DNA from: Bacteroidales bacterium UBA1736
Lineage (GTDB): Bacteria > Bacteroidota > Bacteroidia > Bacteroidales > UBA932
Reading direction: 5' to 3'
Length of the DNA: 40,671 nt
Assembly: GCA_002315825.1 (NCBI GenBank)
Contig: DCIC01000016.1
Coordinates: 1 to 40,671, forward strand
This document shows positions 8,189 to 15,875 of this stretch, one piece after another; position 1 is the stretch's first letter; every line of letters begins with the position of its first letter. The translations under genes were made by a program, and so were the position numbers. The notes beneath the pieces were generated by a model. That model had not been told where the DNA came from, made no database searches, and saw only the letters and a program-made list of their open reading frames with translations.

Positions 8189-9252
8189 TATCTATCCTCC
8201 AGATATTCTTTTGTCACTTGCTCAATATATGAGCCGATGTCGCTTCCCGGCTGCAGATCCTGAGGAATCAGAAGTTTGCCTCCGGCGGCGTTCTCGTGCC
8301 CTCCTCCGTGGAAATACTTGGAAGCACAATTGTTGGCCGAGTATCCCGATTTTGTTCTGATGGATACCCTGTAACCCTCTTCATTCTCCCTGAGTAGCAG
8401 GCTCATATGGATTTCCTTGATACTGAGAGGAATGTTTACGAATCCTTCAAGCTCCGTGTCTTTCACTCCGTAATCGGATAGGGTCTTGGCGTCGAGAATG
8501 ATGTAAGAGAGTCCGTTGCTACGTGTCTGCATTAATTCAGCAAGCATATGTCCCATCAGACGGATCCGGTTCTCGGTATATTCATAGAACACGTGGCAAA
8601 GGATGGAAGCTCTGTCTACTCCCGCCTCGATCAATGCTGCACCGACTTCCATTGTCTGGGGGAAGACACTGTATTCGAAATTGTTGGTATCGGTCGTGAT
8701 ACCGCTCATCAGCGAAAGTGCACATTGGGCGGGCAGTGATGAGGCTTTGCCCCCGGTGCAGGGAAGCGCCATCATTATGTGATAGCACAATTCGCAGGTT
8801 GAGGATACCTCGGTGTCACTGAATACAAGTGAAAAACTATCTTTGTCCGGATTGATATGGTGGTCGATGAGGATCTTTACTGCCTTTGATTCTTCCAGAT
8901 ACCCCTGCAGATCAGCGCTTCGATCAAATGCATTCATATCCAGGCAGAAGATAGTGTCCGCAGCCAGAATCTTTGATTTCGCCAGGGCTTCTTGCCGGGA
9001 AAAAAGAACGGTGTCCGGAAGGTCGTTGTCTGTCAGTATGTATGAGATGGAGTCATTCCACGCATTGGGAAGAACGACTGAAACGTCATTTTTTGAGCAA
9101 CATCCCTTCAGAAAGTGCTTCAATGCGTTGCAACTGCCCACTGCATCTCCGTCCGGACGCTTGTGGGACACTATGGCGATATGCTCGGAACGTTCGATAA
9201 TCGACATCAGGAGCTCTATGCTTTTCTGGGGAATGGAATACATAGCTTTCAA
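8188..9252 (-). CDS. DHH family phosphoesterase (NrnA-like oligoribonuclease / pAp phosphatase)
   Basis: 354 residues with the full DHH/DHHA1 layout. Motif I is H-K-R-P-D-G-D-A-V-G-S near residue 30, motif III is D-H-H-I-N-P-D near 150, and the DHHA1 substrate-binding end has H-G-G-G-H-x-N-A-A-G-G near 320. NrnA-type enzymes are Mn-dependent and cytoplasmic. They degrade 2-5-mer RNA, pGpG or pApA, and dephosphorylate 3'-phosphoadenosine-5'-phosphate. Single-substrate specificity cannot be decided here. It is the first gene of the operon running down to 3328. Its promoter box lies only 10 bases upstream of the ATG. Confidence 0.9.
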   Translation of the reverse strand: MKAMYSIPQKSIELLMSIIERSEHIAIVSHKRPDGDAVGSCNALKHFLKGCCSKNDVSVVLPNAWNDSISYILTDNDLPDTVLFSRQEALAKSKILAADTIFCLDMNAFDRSADLQGYLEESKAVKILIDHHINPDKDSFSLVFSDTEVSSTCELCYHIMMALPCTGGKASSLPAQCALSLMSGITTDTNNFEYSVFPQTMEVGAALIEAGVDRASILCHVFYEYTENRIRLMGHMLAELMQTRSNGLSYIILDAKTLSDYGVKDTELEGFVNIPLSIKEIHMSLLLRENEEGYRVSIRTKSGYSANNCASKYFHGGGHENAAGGKLLIPQDLQPGSDIGSYIEQVTKEYLEDR

Positions 9253-9262
9253 AAATCGTGGG

Positions 9263-9270
9263 CAAATTTA
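9263..9270 (-). promoter_or_regulatory. -7 promoter element for the nrnA-like operon
   Basis: On the minus strand this reads TAAATTTG, a full TAnnTTTG match. Only 10 bases separate it from the ATG at 9252, so the leader should be just a few nucleotides. It is divergent from the plus-strand box at 9303-9310. Confidence 0.55.
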
Positions 9271-9302
9271 CAAAGAATATTGCATTTCATAAATCATTTT
9301 TG

Positions 9303-9310
9303 TAGCTTTG
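9303..9310 (+). promoter_or_regulatory. -7 promoter element for the 9347 gene
   Basis: TAGCTTTG, a full TAnnTTTG match 36 bases before the ATG at 9347. Confidence 0.55.
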
Positions 9311-9346
9311 TCCGACATTTTTGAAATATAATAAAACAAACACATA

Positions 9347-10042
9347 ATGAACGGTATCGTAAAAAAATTATTGCAGTGGTTGGTGCTTCCGGTTATCATC
9401 GTCCTTCTGGTGGTAATGATTGTCAACAGCATTATGGAGCCCGTTAGGTTCAATAAGGAGAAAGCACGCCGTGAGGAAGTTGCTATTCAGCAGCTTAAGG
9501 ACATTCGTACTCTCGAGGTAGCTTATAAGAGTACATTCAACAGATTTACAGCTTCCTTGGACTCTCTCAAGGATTTCTATCTCAATGGAGAGATGGAGGT
9601 TATTATGCAGATAGGCTCTCAGGATGACTCTGTAGCTGTTGCTCATACAGAAGCTGTCAAGAAAGCCAACCGCGGTATCACCAGCGAGAAGTTGTTCGAG
9701 ATGTACAAAGCCGGTGACAAGAACCTTGTATTCAACGTAAAGAATAAGGTTGCCACAAAGGAGAGCATCCTCACTGACCGCGAGGGTTTCGATATCAACT
9801 CTATCACTACTATTCCTTTCTCTGACGGCCAGCCCGTTATCGTAGATGCAGTAGTAAAGATGGTTTCAGGAGTTCAGGTTCCTCTCTTCGAGGCCAAGAT
9901 GCCTTACAGGGCTCTTCTCAAAGGACTTGACAATCAGCTTCGCATCAATCTTGACGCTGAAAGGAAGGACCAGAACAAGTATGAAGGTCTTCAGGTAGGA
10001 AGTGTGACCGCTCCTAATAACAATGCAGGTAACTGGGAGTAG
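9347..10042 (+). CDS. Membrane-anchored conserved hypothetical protein
   Basis: 231 residues that I cannot assign to a functional family. Residues about 9-30 form one transmembrane helix near the N-terminus, followed by a polar, charged helix (about 34-60) that looks like a coiled coil, and then a soluble domain ending in an Asn-rich tail. The topology suggests an inner-membrane protein with a periplasmic body. It sits 5 bases before the DUF3822-like gene and upstream of rsmD. I recall this order from other Bacteroidales, but it has no named function. The ATG is supported by the promoter spacing. Confidence 0.75.
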   Translation: MNGIVKKLLQWLVLPVIIVLLVVMIVNSIMEPVRFNKEKARREEVAIQQLKDIRTLEVAYKSTFNRFTASLDSLKDFYLNGEMEVIMQIGSQDDSVAVAHTEAVKKANRGITSEKLFEMYKAGDKNLVFNVKNKVATKESILTDREGFDINSITTIPFSDGQPVIVDAVVKMVSGVQVPLFEAKMPYRALLKGLDNQLRINLDAERKDQNKYEGLQVGSVTAPNNNAGNWE

Positions 10043-10047
10043 TCCGA

Positions 10048-10512
10048 ATGAATAAAATACATAGATGCACCTTGGTGCCGACTCGTTATTTCGATGAGAA
10101 GGACCCAAGGTGCTTTCTTTCTGAAATAAGTGTACTTGCTGAAACTGCGGTGGTAGGCTGGAAATCCATTCCCGCCCACGATGCCGTTCTTGTTTATTCT
10201 GCCGGAGGGGATGATGAGCCTGAGTTATACAAATTGATTCTGGCTGTGGATGCTCTCAAAGATTATTTCAAGATAGGTGCAAGTATTGTTGACGGTGAGC
10301 TTTCATTGGTTATTGTCAAGGGCACGGATCTTCTTTTTGCAAATGTATTCGATGCTCCGGATTTTACCACTGCGCAGTATTATATTTTTGCGGTGATGAA
10401 GTCTCTTCAGCTCAATCCTGAGGTTTCCACCATATATTTCAGGCAGAAACCTGATATGAAGGATGAGTTGTCAATATGCAGTTATTTCAATTCCCTTGAA
10501 GTCTTGAAGTAG
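10048..10512 (+). CDS. DUF3822-like protein
   Basis: 154 residues resembling the Bacteroidetes DUF3822 family, especially the block F-A-N-V-F-D-A-P-D-F-T-T-A-Q-Y-Y-I-F and the L-Q-L-N-P-E-V-S-T-I-Y-F stretch near the C-terminus. No function is known. Relatives I recall are nearer 260-270 residues, so this one appears short. There is no frameshift or in-frame continuation to explain that, because rsmD starts 9 bases later. No signal peptide or membrane segment is visible, so it should be cytoplasmic. Confidence 0.65.
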   Translation: MNKIHRCTLVPTRYFDEKDPRCFLSEISVLAETAVVGWKSIPAHDAVLVYSAGGDDEPELYKLILAVDALKDYFKIGASIVDGELSLVIVKGTDLLFANVFDAPDFTTAQYYIFAVMKSLQLNPEVSTIYFRQKPDMKDELSICSYFNSLEVLK

Positions 10513-10521
10513 GTTATCGAT

Positions 10522-11064
10522 ATGAGAATAATCGGAGGTAAACTGAAAGGAAAGTACATCTATCCCCCCTCGGGCTATAGCGCCAGACCCACGACGGACT
10601 TTGCAAAAGAGGGTCTGTTCAATGTCCTGGACAATGAATATGAGTTTGAGGACCTCAAGGTGCTGGATCTTTTCGGTGGTACGGGAGCGATTTCGTTTGA
10701 ATTTGCGTCTCGAGGAGCATCTCGAGTCTACTGCGTTGAGATGGCTAGGGAAAATGCCTCATTCATAAAGACGGAGGCCTCCAGATTGGGTCTTGACAAT
10801 GTGGTTATGGTGCGGGACAATGTTTTTGATTTCCTGCCCATCTGCCGTGAGAAATTCGATATCGTATTTGCCGATCCTCCGTACGCAATCGAGGGGCTTG
10901 ACACCATCCCCGACCAGGTCCTATCCAGAGATATACTTCATCCCGGATGCTATTTCATTCTGGAGCATGGTGGAGAGTATTCTTTTACATCCCATCCACT
11001 TTTCCTAAAAGAGAAGGTGTATGGTCGGGTCCATTTTTCTTTCTTTGAAACAAAATCCAAATAA
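10522..11064 (+). CDS. rsmD: 16S rRNA (guanine(966)-N(2))-methyltransferase
   Basis: 180 residues, the normal RsmD length. The N-terminus M-R-I-I-G-G-K-L-K-G-K is characteristic of the family. The S-adenosylmethionine site is V-L-D-L-F-G-G-T-G-A-I-S (near residue 50), and the catalytic motif IV is D-P-P-Y (118-121), typical of N2-guanine and N6-adenine methyltransferases. It methylates G966 of 16S rRNA during small-subunit assembly. It is the third gene of a run starting at 9347, and the GH2 gene follows 11 bases later. Confidence 0.93.
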   Translation: MRIIGGKLKGKYIYPPSGYSARPTTDFAKEGLFNVLDNEYEFEDLKVLDLFGGTGAISFEFASRGASRVYCVEMARENASFIKTEASRLGLDNVVMVRDNVFDFLPICREKFDIVFADPPYAIEGLDTIPDQVLSRDILHPGCYFILEHGGEYSFTSHPLFLKEKVYGRVHFSFFETKSK

Positions 11065-11075
11065 TTAATATCATT

Positions 11076-12950
11076 ATGAAGACATTTTCCTTGATTTCTT
11101 CAGTCTTGGTGCTGCTCGCAGGAATTGTTTCCTGTTCTGAAGAAGTTCAATACGAGTGGGCGCCTTCTACGGACCGAATTATGACTCGCTGGGCCAGTGA
11201 TGTCAATCCTTCCAATTCTCATCCCGAGTATCCCCGCCCTCAAATGGTCCGCTCTGACTGGCAGTCGCTCAATGGACTGTGGGAGTATGCCATTACTCCT
11301 CTGTCGCAGATGCAGATGCCTGATTCTGTCGATGGTGCCATTCTCGTGCCTTTTGCTGTAGAGTCTGCATTGTCCGGTGTGGGAAGGACTGTTACAGATC
11401 AGGATGCGTTGTGGTACAAGACATCATTCTCTATCCCAAAGGCTTGGAAGGGAAAGAAGGTTATTCTTCACTTTGATGGAGTTGATTGGAAGTCCGAAGT
11501 TGAGATTAATGGAACATCTCTTCCAGTGCACACTGGTGCATACACCGCATTTGAATATGATATTACCCCATATCTCAAAAAGAACAATACTGTCATATTG
11601 AAAGTCAGTGACGCGACTGATAAGGGGGATTTCCAGCCCAGAGGCAAACAGGTGTCAGAGCCTTCGGGAATCTGGTATACTGCAGTTACAGGAATATGGA
11701 AGAGTGTATGGATTGAGCCTGTTTCCGATAGTTTCGTATCCGATTATTATGCTGTCTCTGATATCGATGCCGGGACATTGACTGTGGATGTGAAGGCTGA
11801 AAATGTTGAGGATGGGGATATTGTCCGCGTTGAGTTGCTTGATGGTGCTGTGGGTTATTCTACGGCCTCACCATCTGATAAGGTTGTCGCTTGTGCGGAG
11901 TCAGGCGCCGCTTCCTGCACCTCACTTGTAATGAATGTTCCCGATGCCAACCTGTGGTCTCCCGAGAATCCCTATCTGTATGGAATGAAGATAAGCATTG
12001 TCCGTGATGGTGTGCCGGTTGACGAGGTACAGGCCTATACAGCGATGCGTAAGGTGTCCAAGATCCAGGATAAGGACGGCTATTGGAGGATTGCCCTCAA
12101 CAATAAGGCGGTTTTCAATTATGGCCCTCTCGATCAGGGATGGTGGCCTGACGGCTTGTACACGGCTCCCACAGACGAAGCGATGCGCTTTGATCTCATC
12201 CAGACCAAGGAGCACGGATTCAATATGATACGCAAGCATATCAAGGTAGAGCCTTTTACCTGGTTTTATGCCTGCGATCAGTTGGGTATTATGGTATGGC
12301 AGGATATGCCTTCTTTTGCAGTCAGCAACAAGTGGGAAAGGAAGACCTATGCAAAACCCGAGTATGATTTCCCTGCTACTGACGCAGCAAAGGCCAATTA
12401 TTATAAAGAATGGGGAGAGATCATTTCTCAGGTTAAAAAATTCCAAAGCATTGTAGTCTGGGTGCCTTTCAACGAGGCTTGGTCTCAGTTTGATACTCAG
12501 AGAGGCGTGGAATTCACTTACGAGCAGGATGACACACGTCTTGTCAATATGGCATCAGGTGGAAATTGGTTTGAGGGTCTTGGTGACATTCTTGACAGTC
12601 ATAATTATCCTCAGCCTGATTTCAGAGTGTTTGACAAGAATATGATCAATGTTGTGGGCGAATATGGCGGAATCGGTCTTCCTCTTCAGGGACATCTTTG
12701 GACAGATGACAAGAACTGGGGCTATGTCCAGTATCAGAATGGATCAGAGGTTACAGACGCATATGTTGAGTATGCTTCAATGATGAAGGATTTGGCGGTG
12801 AAGGGTTGTGCGGCTGCCGTATATACTCAGACAACCGATGTCGAGATTGAGGTGAATGGTCTTATGACTTATGACCGTGAAGTAATCAAGATGGATGTGG
12901 CGAGAGTGCGTGAGGCTAACGAAGGTGTTATCAAATCCGTGGAAGAATAA
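11076..12950 (+). CDS. Glycoside hydrolase family 2 lipoprotein (beta-galactosidase-like)
   Basis: 624 residues with a lipoprotein signal ending in I-V-S-C (C20), so it is likely tethered to the periplasmic or outer-membrane face. Domain order is a jelly-roll sugar-binding domain (about 60-200, with W-K-S-E-V-E-I-N-G and Y-D-I-T-P-Y-L), an Ig-like domain (about 205-315), and a TIM barrel (about 330-615). The acid/base Glu is in W-V-P-F-N-E-A-W (E467) and the nucleophile in V-V-G-E-Y-G-G (E529). The family cleaves beta-galactosides, glucuronides or mannosides; the exact sugar is unclear. No SusC/SusD genes are nearby. Its stop overlaps the ATG of the next gene (TAATG), implying a joint function. 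Confidence 0.9.
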   Translation: MKTFSLISSVLVLLAGIVSCSEEVQYEWAPSTDRIMTRWASDVNPSNSHPEYPRPQMVRSDWQSLNGLWEYAITPLSQMQMPDSVDGAILVPFAVESALSGVGRTVTDQDALWYKTSFSIPKAWKGKKVILHFDGVDWKSEVEINGTSLPVHTGAYTAFEYDITPYLKKNNTVILKVSDATDKGDFQPRGKQVSEPSGIWYTAVTGIWKSVWIEPVSDSFVSDYYAVSDIDAGTLTVDVKAENVEDGDIVRVELLDGAVGYSTASPSDKVVACAESGAASCTSLVMNVPDANLWSPENPYLYGMKISIVRDGVPVDEVQAYTAMRKVSKIQDKDGYWRIALNNKAVFNYGPLDQGWWPDGLYTAPTDEAMRFDLIQTKEHGFNMIRKHIKVEPFTWFYACDQLGIMVWQDMPSFAVSNKWERKTYAKPEYDFPATDAAKANYYKEWGEIISQVKKFQSIVVWVPFNEAWSQFDTQRGVEFTYEQDDTRLVNMASGGNWFEGLGDILDSHNYPQPDFRVFDKNMINVVGEYGGIGLPLQGHLWTDDKNWGYVQYQNGSEVTDAYVEYASMMKDLAVKGCAAAVYTQTTDVEIEVNGLMTYDREVIKMDVARVREANEGVIKSVEE

Positions 12951-14302
12951 TGAAAAAGTATTTCTCGATTTTGGCGGCGGCGTTGTGCGTGCTTGCCGCC
13001 GCATCTTGCACTGAGTCTGAATTTTCCATAAATGAGGGTCAGACCAGGCAAATGAGGGGAGAGTATTCCGATTTTTCCCTCCATACAAGTGTATATATGA
13101 GCCAGGGGGCGGAAGCTGTGATTTCTTTCCATTCTGATGGAAATGGAGGAGGATATGACGTTCTCCTTAACAATGGCGAGATTGACGGCAGCCGCAAAAC
13201 AGGCAGTCTTATGTCAGTCCGTAATCTGTACCGTTCGCTGGTGGAAGATGAACAGTGGTTCGATCTGGATCTTGCAGTCAGAGGAAAGAATATCTCCATT
13301 GCTGTCAACGGCACCGACGTTGTCTGTTATACGCAGCCCGAGAATCCTTTCCGTATTCCCGAGCATGCATCCCAACTCCTCGGGCGGGGAGCCATTTGTG
13401 TAGAAGGTCTTTCCGGCCTGGTTCAGTTCCGTGATTTTGCTGTCGAGAACTTGACCGAAGGGGTTGTCAATCCCAATGATACTCTTCCCCCTGTCGATGA
13501 GCAGAATGATGCAATCATTCGTCTGCAGCAGATTGATTTCCCTGTGATTGATTATCACGTCCATCTCAAGGGAGGTCTGACCAAGGAAATGGCGCATGCT
13601 ATGTCAATGAACTATGGCATCAATTATGGTGTGGCACCTAATGCCGGAGAAGGGGGCGTGGGAAGGATGCTGGCCGATGATGACGAAGTTTATGAATACT
13701 TCAAGGAGGTTAAGCCTCTTCCTTTCCTTTGCGGAGTACAGGGAGAGGGTCGCCGTTGGACACAGGTATTCTCTCAGGAGGCATTGGGCATTTTTGATTA
13801 TCTGTTTACTGATGCGATGACAATAATTGACCATAAGGGCCGTAACAGCCGTATCTATAAAGCGGAAGAGGTCCGCAGAGATGGTGTCACAAAGGAGCAG
13901 TATATGGACAGAATCGTTGATCAGACAGTCCTTATCCTTACAAATGAGCCTGCAGATATCTTTGCCAATCCGACATTCATTCCCGATGACATGAATTCGG
14001 ACTACGATACATATTGGACCTCCGAGCGTGTCGACAAGGTGCTTGATGTACTCGAGGCGAATCATATCGCTCTTGAAATCAACCCACGTTACAGAATCCC
14101 TTCTTTGGATATCATAAAAAAGGCTAAGGATCGTGGCCTGAAATTCACTTTCGGAACCAATAATGTAGATGCAAATTTCGGCAAGCTGGAGTACTGCGTT
14201 GAGGCCATTGAAAAATGCGGAATCACAGCTGAAGATATATGGTTCCCTTCAATGAGTGTAAGGCGTACGCGTCCTGTGGTTATTTACAATCACTTTGATT
14301 GA
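12950..14302 (+). CDS. Lipoprotein with DUF1080/LamG-like domain fused to a HxH TIM-barrel-like (PHP/amidohydrolase-like) domain
   Basis: 450 residues. A lipoprotein signal ends A-A-S-C-T (about residue 20). Residues about 40-170 resemble a concanavalin-like DUF1080/LamG beta-sandwich (G-G-Y-D-V-L-L-N-N-G-E-I, W-F-D-L-D-L-A-V-R-G-K). After a proline-rich linker, residues about 195-450 look like a metal-dependent hydrolase barrel starting with D-Y-H-V-H-L (H203 and H205). Later come E-I-N-P-R-Y and F-G-T-N-N at a place where PHP proteins usually have G-T/S-D-A-H, so part of the metal site may be changed. The function is unknown. Overlap with the GH2 stop (TAATG) suggests it works on the same glycan. 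The last 23 bases overlap the convergent tcdA. Confidence 0.7.
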   Translation: MKKYFSILAAALCVLAAASCTESEFSINEGQTRQMRGEYSDFSLHTSVYMSQGAEAVISFHSDGNGGGYDVLLNNGEIDGSRKTGSLMSVRNLYRSLVEDEQWFDLDLAVRGKNISIAVNGTDVVCYTQPENPFRIPEHASQLLGRGAICVEGLSGLVQFRDFAVENLTEGVVNPNDTLPPVDEQNDAIIRLQQIDFPVIDYHVHLKGGLTKEMAHAMSMNYGINYGVAPNAGEGGVGRMLADDDEVYEYFKEVKPLPFLCGVQGEGRRWTQVFSQEALGIFDYLFTDAMTIIDHKGRNSRIYKAEEVRRDGVTKEQYMDRIVDQTVLILTNEPADIFANPTFIPDDMNSDYDTYWTSERVDKVLDVLEANHIALEINPRYRIPSLDIIKKAKDRGLKFTFGTNNVDANFGKLEYCVEAIEKCGITAEDIWFPSMSVRRTRPVVIYNHFD

Positions 14303-14999
14303 TAATGGCTGATACTGCGGCTTGGGCGCAGGCACAGCCGAATACGGCCGGAATATAAGAAATAGTCCCTACTTGGGATTTCTTGTTGAGGCTTTCTTCA
14401 AGAATCACCGATTCTTTATGCGGCGGCTCCTCGGAAAATACTGCGAGGAAGCCGCTGTTTATTCCCAATTTGTGCAGTCTTTTCCTGAGCATATGAGCGA
14501 GCGGGCATTGGTGAGTCTTGGAGATATCACTGATTCGGACTCTGGTGACATCGAGTTTGGCCCCCGACCCCATTGAGGAGACCAACGGGATGTTGTTTGT
14601 GAGGCAGAACTGGATAAGTGCTATTTTAGGCGATAAGGTGTCTATCGCGTCAATCAGACAATCATAGTGTCCGTCAAGGACATCTGAGATATGCCCCTCG
14701 TGGAGATATTCAGCTGCGCAGTTGACTTCCATCTGTGGATTGATGTCCAGGAGGCGTTCCTTCAGAACATCAACCTTGGGCCTTCCCACCGTTGAGTGCA
14801 GGGCAAGAAGCTGCCGATTGATGTTGGTCAGAGAAACGCAGTCATTGTCAACAATAGTCAGATGCCCCGCTCCGGCCCTTGCAAGCATTTCTGCTGTGTA
14901 GGCCCCCACACCCCCGCAACCGACGATGGCGATGCTGGCGTTTTTCAATCTTTCCAGGGATTCCTTTCCGAGGAGCAGTTCTGTTCTTTCAGTCCACAT
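14280..14999 (-). CDS. tcdA: tRNA threonylcarbamoyladenosine dehydratase (TcdA/CsdL)
   Basis: 239 residues of the ThiF/MoeB/E1 superfamily. The ATP-binding Rossmann loop is V-G-C-G-G-V-G-A-Y-T-A-E (about residues 26-37), followed by D-N-D-x-V-x-x-x-N-I-N-R-Q and a C-terminal region S-S-M-G-S-G-A-K-L-D that matches TcdA rather than MoeB or ThiF. TcdA uses ATP to cyclise t6A37 in ANN-decoding tRNAs to ct6A. It is cotranscribed with mazG, whose stop overlaps its ATG (TAATG). Its 3' end overlaps the convergent barrel-lipoprotein gene by 23 bases. Confidence 0.88.
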   Translation of the reverse strand: MWTERTELLLGKESLERLKNASIAIVGCGGVGAYTAEMLARAGAGHLTIVDNDCVSLTNINRQLLALHSTVGRPKVDVLKERLLDINPQMEVNCAAEYLHEGHISDVLDGHYDCLIDAIDTLSPKIALIQFCLTNNIPLVSSMGSGAKLDVTRVRISDISKTHQCPLAHMLRKRLHKLGINSGFLAVFSEEPPHKESVILEESLNKKSQVGTISYIPAVFGCACAQAAVSAIINQSDCK

Positions 15000-15787
15000 T
15001 ACAGTCCTTTTGCTTTGGCTTCATCCCAAAGAGCATCCATCTGAGCGAGTGAAAGGCTCTTTAGTGGAATGCCTTTTCTTATGGTCTGCTCTTCCAGATA
15101 TGTGAAGCGCCTCTTGAATTTGGAACAGGTTCCTGACAGGGCGGCCTCGGGGTCAATTCCATAGAGTCTGGCTGCATTGATAACAGAAAACAGCAGATCA
15201 CCGAATTCTTCTTCCTCGTGGATGGGGTTGTCCTCTGTGCAGGCCTGAATAACTTCATTGACTTCTTCCTGAACTTTTTCCCATACATCCTCCTTTTTAG
15301 CCCAGTCAAATCCTGTCCCGCGGGATTTCTGCTGGATGGATACTGCTTTCTGTATTGCAGGCATCGCATCGGGTATTCCGGACATTATGGTTTTGTTCCC
15401 GTCCTTTTCTTTGGCTTTGACAAGCTCCCAAGTGTTGGCGATATCTTCGGCACTCATTTTTTGTCCGTTTGAACTGAAGACGTGAGGGTGGCGGAATATC
15501 ATTTTGTCGCAGACCTTGTTTATGGAATCCGCGATATCGAAATTGCCCTGTTCTTGCCCGATGCGGCTATAGAATGCCATATGGTACAGCACGTCGCCTA
15601 TTTCTTTTGCAATTGCTCCGCTGTCCTTTTTTATGATGGCATCGCTGAGCTCATATATTTCCTCTTCGGTCAGTGGTCGTATGCTTTCCATTGTCTGCTC
15701 TGCATTCCAGGGACACTCCTCTCTGAGCTTGTCCATCAAATCCAGCAGACGTCCGAAAGCCTGCATTTTTTCTTCTCTTGTGTGCAT
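14999..15787 (-). CDS. mazG: Nucleoside triphosphate pyrophosphohydrolase
   Basis: 262 residues with two MazG repeats, as in E. coli MazG. The first (about 10-120) has C-P-W-N-A-E-Q-T, E-E-I-Y-E-L and a later E-x-G-D-V-L-Y-H. The second (about 150-250) has E-E-V-N-E-V and E-E-E-F-G-D-L-L-F-S. The acidic clusters bind Mg and support hydrolysis of NTPs to NMP plus pyrophosphate, cleaning damaged nucleotides and affecting ppGpp levels. It is cytoplasmic. It is the first gene of a two-gene unit with tcdA, divergent from the GNAT-like gene, with a TATTTTTG box upstream. Confidence 0.94.
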   Translation of the reverse strand: MHTREEKMQAFGRLLDLMDKLREECPWNAEQTMESIRPLTEEEIYELSDAIIKKDSGAIAKEIGDVLYHMAFYSRIGQEQGNFDIADSINKVCDKMIFRHPHVFSSNGQKMSAEDIANTWELVKAKEKDGNKTIMSGIPDAMPAIQKAVSIQQKSRGTGFDWAKKEDVWEKVQEEVNEVIQACTEDNPIHEEEEFGDLLFSVINAARLYGIDPEAALSGTCSKFKRRFTYLEEQTIRKGIPLKSLSLAQMDALWDEAKAKGL

Positions 15788-15824
15788 AAATCCTGTTCAT
15801 TGACCGCACTATGGGTGCGAGTGG

Positions 15825-15832
15825 CAAAAATA
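15825..15832 (-). promoter_or_regulatory. -7 promoter element for mazG-tcdA
   Basis: On the minus strand this reads TATTTTTG, a full TAnnTTTG match 37 bases before the mazG ATG. It lies back to back with the plus-strand box at 15845-15852. Confidence 0.5.
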
Positions 15833-15844
15833 CGAAGAATTTTA

Positions 15845-15852
15845 TATCTTTG
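15845..15852 (+). promoter_or_regulatory. -7 promoter element for the GNAT-like gene and prfA
   Basis: TATCTTTG, a full TAnnTTTG match 23 bases before the ATG at 15876. The next base is C, as often seen in this phylum. Confidence 0.6.
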
Positions 15853-15875
15853 CAGACTTGTACTAAAACAGGATA

